Shown in pieces: positions 57,570 through 64,000 of a DNA stretch of 64,000 nt. This stretch comes from Prochlorococcus marinus str. MIT 9215 (GTDB taxonomy: Bacteria; Cyanobacteriota; Cyanobacteriia; PCC-6307; Cyanobiaceae). The notes under the pieces were generated by a model that worked only from the letters and a program-made list of their open reading frames with translations, had not been told where the DNA came from and made no database searches. Position 1 is the stretch's first letter, and every line of letters begins with the position of its first letter. Made by a program: the position numbers and the translations under genes. The stretch is from assembly GCF_000018065.1 (NCBI RefSeq), contig NC_009840.1, positions 124,001-188,000 on the forward strand, in the 5' to 3' direction.

Positions 57570-58109
57570 ATGACAGAAAAAATTATTTCTGAAATAATTT
57601 TAGATTTGGTTTTTCAATGTAATGATTTTTCTCAATTTTCAAATAAGTTAAAAGATACTAAAAGTAAGCTTATTTTTGAATCTATTTTTTGGGAGAAAGT
57701 TTTTTTATCTTGGATAAATATAATATTAAAAAAAAAGGATTATGAATTACCAAATTATATTTCTGAAAAAAAATCTTTTTCATTAGGCCTACGGATAATA
57801 TCTAATCAAGAAATTGCTTCTTTGAATAAGAAATGGATGCAAAAAAATGGTCCAACTGATGTTCTATCTTTTCCAATTATTTCTGATGAATCTCTAAATA
57901 ATTTAGATCATATAGAGTTGGGAGATATATTTATATCATTAGAGATGGCACTTGAACAATCTTATGAATATAAACATACAATTTATAGAGAAATGATCTG
58001 GTTGGCTAGTCATGGATTTTTACATCTTTTGGGATGGGAACATAATAATGAGAATGATTTAGAAAATATGTTAAATTTGCAAGAATATTTAATTACTCGA
58101 TTAGATTAA
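57570..58109 (+). CDS. ybeY: Endoribonuclease YbeY
   Basis: This 179-residue zinc enzyme acts in 16S rRNA 3' maturation and ribosome quality control. The metal motif is [11 protein letters not shown] near the C-terminus (consensus HGxLHLxGyDH); Glu replaces the usual Asp before the last His. The preceding [14 protein letters not shown] and [16 protein letters not shown] are family marks. The N-terminal 50 residues are variable. It lies in a compact run prfB-DUF3285-ybeY-dgkA-trpG. Confidence 0.92.
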   Translation: MTEKIISEIILDLVFQCNDFSQFSNKLKDTKSKLIFESIFWEKVFLSWINIILKKKDYELPNYISEKKSFSLGLRIISNQEIASLNKKWMQKNGPTDVLSFPIISDESLNNLDHIELGDIFISLEMALEQSYEYKHTIYREMIWLASHGFLHLLGWEHNNENDLENMLNLQEYLITRLD

Positions 58110-58115
58110 AAATCA

Positions 58116-58526
58116 ATGGAAAAAAAAATTAACCATTTAGAAAATAGAAAAGAATCATACAAAACTTCTAGTAATGTATTTACAAGTTTTAAGTATGCTT
58201 TCAGTGGTATTAGTTATGTCTTAAAAACTTCAAGAAATTTTAAAATTCAATTAATTTTTGCAGTTACTAGTTTAATAATTGGTTTTTTACTCAAAATTAG
58301 TCTAAGTAATTATGTTATTTTGATTGCAACAATAATGTTTGTTTTAATATTAGAAATATTGAACACATCTATTGAATCAATCGTTGATTTAGTAGTTAAA
58401 AAAGAATTTAGTATTTTGGCTAAAATTTCAAAAGATACTTCTGCAGGAGCAGTATTATTAGCTTCCATTAATTCTGTTATTATTGCTGTGTATATCTTTG
58501 TTCCTAAAATAAAGTTGTTATTTTAA
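58116..58526 (+). CDS. dgkA: Diacylglycerol/undecaprenol kinase family
   Basis: This 136-residue integral membrane kinase has an amphipathic N-terminal helix followed by SFKYAFSGISYVLKTSRNFKIQLIFA and the active-site helix EILNTSIESIVDLV. The ending AKISKDTSAGAVLLASINSVIIAVYIF completes the fold. In Gram-positive bacteria and cyanobacteria this family often phosphorylates undecaprenol rather than diacylglycerol; which applies here is open. It is 6 bases after ybeY and 12 before trpG. Confidence 0.92.
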   Translation: MEKKINHLENRKESYKTSSNVFTSFKYAFSGISYVLKTSRNFKIQLIFAVTSLIIGFLLKISLSNYVILIATIMFVLILEILNTSIESIVDLVVKKEFSILAKISKDTSAGAVLLASINSVIIAVYIFVPKIKLLF

Positions 58527-58538
58527 ATCCATATAAAT

Positions 58539-59135
58539 ATGTTTCTTGTCATTGATAATTACGATAGTTTTACTTATAACCTTGTTCAATATTTAGGAGA
58601 ACTTTCAGTTGAGCATGAAATAACTAAAGAATTAATTGTTAAAAGAAATGATGAAATTACTTTAGAAGAAATTATCAAACTAAATCCTAGTGGCATCTTA
58701 TTATCTCCAGGTCCAGGAAATCCAGATCAATCTGGAATTTGTCTGCCAATTCTAAAAAAATTATCTAAAAATATTCCGATATTGGGAGTTTGTTTAGGTC
58801 ATCAAGCTTTGGCCCAAGCTTTTGGAGGTAAGGTTATAGTTGGGAAAGAACTTATGCATGGTAAGACATCCAAAATATTTCATAATCAAAAAGGATTGTT
58901 TAAAGATATCGAGACTCCATTTGTGGCTACTAGATACCATAGTCTTATAGTTGATTCAAGTTCTTTACCATCTTGTTTCGATATAACTGCGACTTTAGAA
59001 GACTCAACAATTATGGCTATCTCTCATAAAGAATATAAACATTTACATGGGGTACAGTTTCATCCTGAAAGTGTGTTGACGCAATTTGGTCATAAATTAA
59101 TTAGTAATTTTCTAAAAATGGCTGAACAAAAGTAA
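58539..59135 (+). CDS. trpG: Anthranilate/aminodeoxychorismate synthase glutamine amidotransferase
   Basis: This 198-residue class I glutamine amidotransferase has the nucleophile Cys in LGVCLGHQALAQAFGG (near residue 86) and the His-Glu pair in HGVQFHPESVLTQFG. LIDNYDSFTYNLVQYL at the N-terminus is the TrpG/PabA form. A single such subunit may serve both TrpE and PabB, as in other bacteria with one copy; neither partner is in this window. It follows dgkA closely. Confidence 0.93.
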   Translation: MFLVIDNYDSFTYNLVQYLGELSVEHEITKELIVKRNDEITLEEIIKLNPSGILLSPGPGNPDQSGICLPILKKLSKNIPILGVCLGHQALAQAFGGKVIVGKELMHGKTSKIFHNQKGLFKDIETPFVATRYHSLIVDSSSLPSCFDITATLEDSTIMAISHKEYKHLHGVQFHPESVLTQFGHKLISNFLKMAEQK

Positions 59136-59155
59136 AATAAAAAAAAATAAATATT

Positions 59156-59881
59156 ATGATTTCTCAAATTAAAAACTTTTTATTTTTGATATTATTTAGC
59201 TCTTTTTTACCTACCTCATTATTGGCAAGGAATTTAGGAATAAAAAGTTTGGGACATAGTAGTTTTTTAATTACTAGTCCAGATAAATCTATTCTTATAA
59301 ATCCCTTTAAAGCAATAGGTTGTGCAAGTAATTTAAAGGAGCCAAAAGAAGTCAACGTAGATTTTATTTTGGCTAGTTCTAGGCTTCCAGATGAAGGATA
59401 TAATCCTAATGATCAATTAATGTTCGTTGAGCCAGGAATCTATCAATTTGAGGATATTTTATTAAATGGAATTTCTGTACCACATGACAGAGTAGATGGA
59501 AGAAGATTTGGTATGGCAACTGTTTGGAGTTGGGAGCAGAATGATCTTAAAATTGTTCATATGGGAGGAGCTGCTGGTGATATTGATATAAACAGTCAAA
59601 TTATTTTGTCTAGTCCAGATATATTGTTTATTTCAATTGGAGGAGGACTAAAATCTTATGATGGACAAGAGGCTTCAAGAATAGTTAAACTTCTAAAACC
59701 TAATTTAGTTATTCCTGTTCACTTTGAACGCGGCAAAAAAATTAATAAAGAATGTGACTTCTCAAATGCTGATTTATTTATTGAAAATATGAAAGATTTT
59801 AAAGTAAAGTATGTTGGAAAAGATTTTCAAATAAAACCTAAAAGAATAGATCAAAATACAATTTATATTTTCAGTAATTAA
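59156..59881 (+). CDS. Exported lactamase-fold protein lacking the HxHxDH motif
   Basis: The protein has 241 residues. Residues 1-24 look like a signal peptide (NFLFLILFSSFLPTSLLA with cleavage near ARN). The rest resembles UlaG-like metallo-hydrolases: LGHSSFLITSPDKSILINPF, VPHDRVDGRRFG, KIVHMGGAAGDI and LVIPVHFERGKK. At the place of the family's metal motif HxHxDH it has ILASSRLPDEGY (residues 71-82), so the main zinc ligands are missing. Remaining histidines are H34, H110, H135 and one near 202. It is likely periplasmic or lumenal with altered or no hydrolase activity. It overlaps the convergent hisC end by 4 bases. Confidence 0.8.
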   Translation: MISQIKNFLFLILFSSFLPTSLLARNLGIKSLGHSSFLITSPDKSILINPFKAIGCASNLKEPKEVNVDFILASSRLPDEGYNPNDQLMFVEPGIYQFEDILLNGISVPHDRVDGRRFGMATVWSWEQNDLKIVHMGGAAGDIDINSQIILSSPDILFISIGGGLKSYDGQEASRIVKLLKPNLVIPVHFERGKKINKECDFSNADLFIENMKDFKVKYVGKDFQIKPKRIDQNTIYIFSN

Positions 59882-60987
59882 TTTTTTAAATCTAATATCT
59901 TGTAATTTTCCCAGAAAAAAAACATTTGTTCTTTAGTTCCAATACTAACCCTTATTGAATTACCGATATCTTTTTTGTTTTCCATACTTCTAATAAGAAT
60001 ACCTTTTTCTCTCATCTGTTGTATTAAGATTTTAGGATCTTTTTTTGGCCAAATTAAGAAATAATTACCTCCGCTAAAGTGAGTTCTGATTTTTGTTGAT
60101 TTTAATTTATTTAAAATCCATTCCCTCGCCTTTTTTACTTCTAAAACATAATTATCAATATATGATTTGTCTTTAAGTGCTGCTAATGCAGCTGTTATAG
60201 CAAAGCTGTTTACATCATATGGTCCTGTAACTTTATTAATATACTGAATTAAACTTTTATTGCCAAAAGTAAAACCTATTCTTAGACCAGCTAGACCTGC
60301 AGTTTTTGAAAGAGATTGGATTATTAGTATATTTTTATTCTTTTCAAAATCTATAGATTCAAGAAGACTATCTCCATTAAATTTTTCATATAGTTCATCA
60401 ACAACTATTAATGAATCGTTATTGATATTGGCTAAATTAATTATTTCATGAGAGCTTAGAACAGTTCCTGTTGGATTATTTGGATTGCAGATAAATATTA
60501 ACTTTGGATTATGCTCTATTATTTTTTCCCTAAATTCTTCGATGGGGAATAGAAAATTTTCTCCAATGTAAGAACAACTTATTTTTTTCATTCCTCGGAT
60601 TTCTGCACAAGGAGAATAGTAACCAAAAGTTGGATTTGTGGTTAGAAATATTTGATCTTTTTCTCCAAAGCAATTGAAAATTGCATTTATTGCAGCATCT
60701 GCTCCATTGAAAATTCCGATTTCATCATTACCAAATTTTCTTGAATCAAGATATTTATCACATAAAAATTTCTTTAAAAAATTATATTCTGGATAAATTG
60801 AAATCTCATCTAATTTTATCGCTTGTAATGCCTCTAAAACCTTAGGACTTGGACCTAAAGTATTTTCATTAAAATCTAAGCGGAGTAAATTTCTTCTATT
60901 TTCTAAAGGTGCAGAGTAAGACTGCATATTTATTATTTCTTCTCTTGGTTTTGGGAAAAGATTATTTAATGGATCAAAATCATTCAT
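59878..60987 (-). CDS. hisC: Histidinol-phosphate aminotransferase
   Basis: This 369-residue fold-type I PLP aminotransferase has LLRLDFNENTLGPSPKVLEAL near the N-terminus and TTNPTFGYYSPCAEIRG. FICNPNNPTGTVLSSHEI, the PLP lysine in IQSLSKTAGLAGLRIGF and RVSIGTKEQM follow. These fit HisC, acting in histidine synthesis, though related aminotransferases (tyrosine/phenylalanine or CobD) share the motifs. The ATG overlaps the argS stop by one base (TAATG). Confidence 0.88.
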   Translation of the reverse strand: MNDFDPLNNLFPKPREEIINMQSYSAPLENRRNLLRLDFNENTLGPSPKVLEALQAIKLDEISIYPEYNFLKKFLCDKYLDSRKFGNDEIGIFNGADAAINAIFNCFGEKDQIFLTTNPTFGYYSPCAEIRGMKKISCSYIGENFLFPIEEFREKIIEHNPKLIFICNPNNPTGTVLSSHEIINLANINNDSLIVVDELYEKFNGDSLLESIDFEKNKNILIIQSLSKTAGLAGLRIGFTFGNKSLIQYINKVTGPYDVNSFAITAALAALKDKSYIDNYVLEVKKAREWILNKLKSTKIRTHFSGGNYFLIWPKKDPKILIQQMREKGILIRSMENKKDIGNSIRVSIGTKEQMFFFWENYKILDLKN

Positions 60988-62801
60988 TACATTCTTTCTA
61001 AAGTTTCAATTCCTAAAAGCTCTAAGCTTAATTTTAGTGTTTTTGCAGTTAGGTCACATAAATTAAGCCTAGAAATTTTTATATATTTTTCTTCTTTGAG
61101 GATTGGCACTTGATCATAGAATCTATTAAAAGTCTGACATAGCTCGAACAGATAATTGCATAATCTATTTGGCATTAAGTCTTTTTCAATAGAAATGATG
61201 ACTTCATCGAACTTAAGTAATTTTCTGATAAGTTTCCACTCAGATTTATGTTCATAATTTATGTACTGCAAATCTTTAGAGTCATAAACGAAATCATTTT
61301 TTCTTTTAATTCCTAAAATTCTTACAAGGGTATATAACAAATAAGGAGCAGTATTACCATTAAGGGAAAGCATTTTATCAAAACTAAATTGATAATTGGT
61401 AATCCTATTTTGACTTAAATCTGCATACTTAACAGCTCCTAATCCAATAATTCTTGAAGTATTTGCTATAAACTCTTCGGTCTCATAACGATCTTCATCT
61501 TTTAATCTTTTCAATAAATCTTCTTTTGCTCTTCTAACTGCTTCATTTAATAAATCTTTTAGGCGTATTGTTTCACCTTCTCTTGTCTTAAGTTTTTTGC
61601 CATCAATTCCTTGAACTAACCCAAAAGGGACATGGTCTACTTGACGATTTTCTGGGATCCATTTTGCTTTTTTTGCAACTTGAAAAACTCCAGCAAAATG
61701 ATTTGCTTGCCCATGATCAGTTACATAAATAATTCTTGAAGCATCATCGCCATTAGGAGGTTGATTGAATCTATATCTTATAGCAGCAAGATCTGTGGTG
61801 GCATAATTAAAACCCCCGTCTTTTTTTTGAATAATAAGCGGTAAAGGTTTGCCTTCTTTATTAGTCATCCCATCTAAAAATACACATTTTGCGCCTTGAT
61901 CTTCTACTAATATTTTTTTTAAATTCAAATCATCAATAAGTGATTTTAAGAAGGGATTATAAAAAGATTCACCTCTTTCTTCTATTTTTATTTTTAAATT
62001 TTTATAGATTTCATCAAATTCTTTCCTTGATTGATCACATAATAATTTCCAAGCTTTAATCGATTTAATATCTCCACTTTGTAACTTAACTACTTCCTCT
62101 CTAGATCTTTTTTGGAATTCAGATTCATTATCAAATCTTTTTTTTGATTCTTTATAAAATTCAACTAAATCACTTATCTTGATCTTTCCTATTTCTTCTA
62201 GATCATTTGAATATAAATCTTTGAGCTGAGTAATAAGCATGCCAAATTGTGTCCCCCAATCACCAACATGATTGAGTCTTAATACTTCATAACCTCTTAA
62301 CTCGAAAATTCTAGATATTGAGTCACCTATTATTGTTGATCTTAAATGCCCTACATGCATTTCTTTAGCGATATTTGGACTAGAAAAATCTACAATAACT
62401 TTATTAGACAAACCACTATCTAAATCTTTTTTAATTAGAGGTATGCCAGCCCTATTGCATTGAATATTTGCCTTAATTTCATTTATTAGAACTGCATCTT
62501 TTAATTTTATATTTATAAATCCAGGTCCAGCTATTTCTAGACTCTTACATAATTTTGATATGCTTTTATTTTTATTTAAAAGGTTAATAAAATCATTAGA
62601 AATATCTCTTGGGTTCTTTTTGTATATTTTAGATAAACTTAAACAAACATTACATTGATAATCACCAAATTCCTCTTTTGATGATTGTGTAATTAAATTT
62701 TTTCTAAGAATTTCGAATTCTCCTTTTTTATCATTTTTTTCAAGACTATCTAAAAGAGATTGTTCAAATTGTTTTGTTAATTCTTTAAAAATGATTAGCA
62801 T
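60987..62801 (-). CDS. argS: Arginyl-tRNA synthetase
   Basis: This 604-residue class I synthetase has an N-terminal Add1 domain (to about 110) recognising the tRNA D-loop. The HIGH signature is [24 protein letters not shown] (HVGH). The KMSKS site is degenerate as [14 protein letters not shown], normal for ArgRS. The C-terminal DALR anticodon-binding domain ends the protein ([22 protein letters not shown]). It requires bound tRNA for arginine activation. hisC overlaps its stop by one base, and nadC lies 27 bases upstream. Confidence 0.97.
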   Translation of the reverse strand: MLIIFKELTKQFEQSLLDSLEKNDKKGEFEILRKNLITQSSKEEFGDYQCNVCLSLSKIYKKNPRDISNDFINLLNKNKSISKLCKSLEIAGPGFINIKLKDAVLINEIKANIQCNRAGIPLIKKDLDSGLSNKVIVDFSSPNIAKEMHVGHLRSTIIGDSISRIFELRGYEVLRLNHVGDWGTQFGMLITQLKDLYSNDLEEIGKIKISDLVEFYKESKKRFDNESEFQKRSREEVVKLQSGDIKSIKAWKLLCDQSRKEFDEIYKNLKIKIEERGESFYNPFLKSLIDDLNLKKILVEDQGAKCVFLDGMTNKEGKPLPLIIQKKDGGFNYATTDLAAIRYRFNQPPNGDDASRIIYVTDHGQANHFAGVFQVAKKAKWIPENRQVDHVPFGLVQGIDGKKLKTREGETIRLKDLLNEAVRRAKEDLLKRLKDEDRYETEEFIANTSRIIGLGAVKYADLSQNRITNYQFSFDKMLSLNGNTAPYLLYTLVRILGIKRKNDFVYDSKDLQYINYEHKSEWKLIRKLLKFDEVIISIEKDLMPNRLCNYLFELCQTFNRFYDQVPILKEEKYIKISRLNLCDLTAKTLKLSLELLGIETLERM

Positions 62802-62828
62802 TAATTATTCAATTATTTATCTATATGA

Positions 62829-63695
62829 TTAATTAATATAACGCATACTCAAATCAATCCAATGACTTTTGGTGATTGAAGAACTTGTTGAAATCAAATC
62901 AATACCTTTTATTAGATATTTACTAATTTCTTGAGGGTTTATTCCAGAAACTTCTATTATCAAATTTTTATTGACTTCTTTTTTTAAGCTATTAATTGAT
63001 AAATCTCTTAATTCTTGAACACTTTTTTTGATTGTTTCAGGACTAAGTTCATCTAATAAGACACTATCCGCTCCTGCTAATACTGCTTCTTTTGCCTGTT
63101 CGATATTCTCAGCTTCAATTATGATATGAGTTGTAAAAGGCGAATTTAGGCGAATTTTTTGTACTGCATTCTTAAGATTATCTGTCCATGCAATATGATT
63201 TTCTTTGATCATAGCAGCATCGTATAGTCCCATTCTATGATTCATCCCGCCTCCGCATTTGAATGCATATTTTTCAAATATTCTTAAGCCAGGAGTCGTT
63301 TTCCTAGTATCTGCTAATTTTATATTTGTGCCTTCTAATTTATCTGTAAGATTCTTTGTATATGTTGATATTCCACATAAATGCATTGCTATATTTAAGC
63401 TGATCCTTTCACTAGCGAGTAAACTTTTTGAAGGTCCATATATTTCTAAGAGTTTTTGATCTTTAACAAATTTATCTCCATCAGAGATATTAAATTTTGG
63501 ACTGATTTTTAAATCAATTTTTCTAAAAATTTCTTTTATAATTTCAACCCCACAGAATATACCCTCCTCTTTTGCAATCCAATATGCATTACCATTCTCT
63601 TCTGTAATAGAGGGACTTGTAAGATCTCCCCTACCTATATCCTCATCGATCCAATTATCAATGATTTTACTTATTATTGGAGTATTTAAATCCAC
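62829..63695 (-). CDS. nadC: Nicotinate-nucleotide pyrophosphorylase (quinolinate phosphoribosyltransferase)
   Basis: This 288-residue enzyme converts quinolinate and PRPP to nicotinate mononucleotide in NAD synthesis. Seen are WIDEDIGRGDLTSPSI, ASERISLNIAMHLCGIST, LADTRKTTPGLRIFEKYAFKCGGGMNHRMGLYDAAMIKENH, IIIEAENIEQAKEAV and LIIEVSGINPQEISKY. The motif set is complete. It lies between argS and mnmE on the same strand, 82 bases from mnmE. Confidence 0.96.
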   Translation of the reverse strand: MDLNTPIISKIIDNWIDEDIGRGDLTSPSITEENGNAYWIAKEEGIFCGVEIIKEIFRKIDLKISPKFNISDGDKFVKDQKLLEIYGPSKSLLASERISLNIAMHLCGISTYTKNLTDKLEGTNIKLADTRKTTPGLRIFEKYAFKCGGGMNHRMGLYDAAMIKENHIAWTDNLKNAVQKIRLNSPFTTHIIIEAENIEQAKEAVLAGADSVLLDELSPETIKKSVQELRDLSINSLKKEVNKNLIIEVSGINPQEISKYLIKGIDLISTSSSITKSHWIDLSMRYIN

Positions 63696-63777
63696 TAAAC
63701 TAAAAAATAATTAATTAATAAAAATTAAACTGAAGTTAGAAAATTAACTATATATCACTATGTAATTTAACTCAAAT

Positions 63778-64000
63778 TTATTTACCAATACAAAACTTAG
63801 AAAAAATATTATCTAGAAGTTCCTCTGTTAATTCTTGACCAGTTATTTTAGATAAGTTTTGAATTCCATCTCTGAGTTCAATTGATAACAAATCAAATGG
63901 TAATTTATTTTTAATTATTTCATCAGTATCATTTAAATTAGATAGGCAAGCAGACAAATTTGCAAGATGCCTTTCGTTTAAGAATATATTGATATTTTCT
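63778..64000 (-). CDS. mnmE: tRNA modification GTPase MnmE, C-terminal part (partial)
   Basis: The last 73 codons and TAA stop are in the window; the rest lies beyond base 64000. Translated, they read through [16 protein letters not shown], then [21 protein letters not shown] and the ending [13 protein letters not shown]. The terminal Cys-Ile-Gly-Lys (C-x-G-K) is the invariant MnmE active-site tail. With MnmG it forms the 5-carboxymethylaminomethyl group on wobble uridines. The GTPase domain is not visible here. Confidence 0.95.
   Translation of the reverse strand, partial: ENINIFLNERHLANLSACLSNLNDTDEIIKNKLPFDLLSIELRDGIQNLSKITGQELTEELLDNIFSKFCIGK

Overview
The window comes from a small-genome marine cyanobacterium and fits a high-light-adapted Prochlorococcus. 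The sequence is strongly A+T-rich, genes are packed with overlaps or gaps of a few bases, and the content is typically cyanobacterial: NDH-1 subunits O and M, Ycf3, Ycf34, RpaA/RpaB, RbcR, a ChlM-type methyltransferase, CrtB/Pds and phylloquinone (Men) genes. The exact strain cannot be fixed from the window alone. About 70 protein genes and one tRNA are supported. Almost all belong to the conserved core; the one accessory-looking stretch is about 6.1-8.06 kb.

Layout. 0-6 kb: tail of an unknown gene, a TPR protein, a LpxB-related glycosyltransferase, a small membrane protein, an SDR-family protein, ndhO, a J-domain protein, cysK, a UPF0367 protein and an ABC ATPase. 6.03-8.06 kb: tRNA-Asn(GTT) followed by two further partial copies of its own 3' end, two of the three copies carrying near-identical terminators, several families of short direct repeats and one orphan 119-residue gene. 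This looks like stacked scars of tRNA-targeted integrative elements. 8-20 kb: rpaA, holB-tmk-copper ATPase, ycf3, radA, then rpaB-plsX-fabH-fabD-plsC, linking a light/stress regulator to the start of fatty-acid and phospholipid synthesis. 20-27.4 kb: ycf34, CCA-adding enzyme, an RNA-binding protein, crtB-pds, ndhM, rbcR and a Z-ISO-like protein (three steps of early carotenogenesis nearby). 27.4-40 kb: ndhF1-ndhD1, scpA, a sugar nucleotidyltransferase, metF, a PedR-like regulator, nadK, ndhE-G-I-A and gltA. 40-49 kb: a DUF3352-like envelope protein, rhodanese, trpB, a SUI1-family factor, cysC, purE, chlM, a LuxR-type response regulator, cysteine desulfurase and rsmH. 48.7-55 kb: ndhH and a phylloquinone block (thioesterase, menE, menC, menA, menF). 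55-64 kb: gshB, grxC, prfB (with programmed +1 frameshift), a small DUF3285 protein, ybeY, dgkA, trpG, a lactamase-fold protein, hisC, argS, nadC and the 3' end of mnmE.

How they work together. Nine NDH-1 genes at five separate places (ndhO; ndhM; ndhF1-D1; ndhE-G-I-A; ndhH), phylloquinone and carotenoid enzymes, Ycf3 and a copper ATPase of the plastocyanin-supply type all serve thylakoid electron transport. RpaA, RpaB, RbcR, the PedR-like protein and the Ycf29-like regulator are the matching light, clock and redox control layer. The points most worth a second look are the tRNA-Asn scar region, the repeat-bearing N-terminal extension of PlsX, the possible non-canonical start of scpA, the exported lactamase-fold protein that lacks its metal motif, and the regulatory structure upstream of rpaA.
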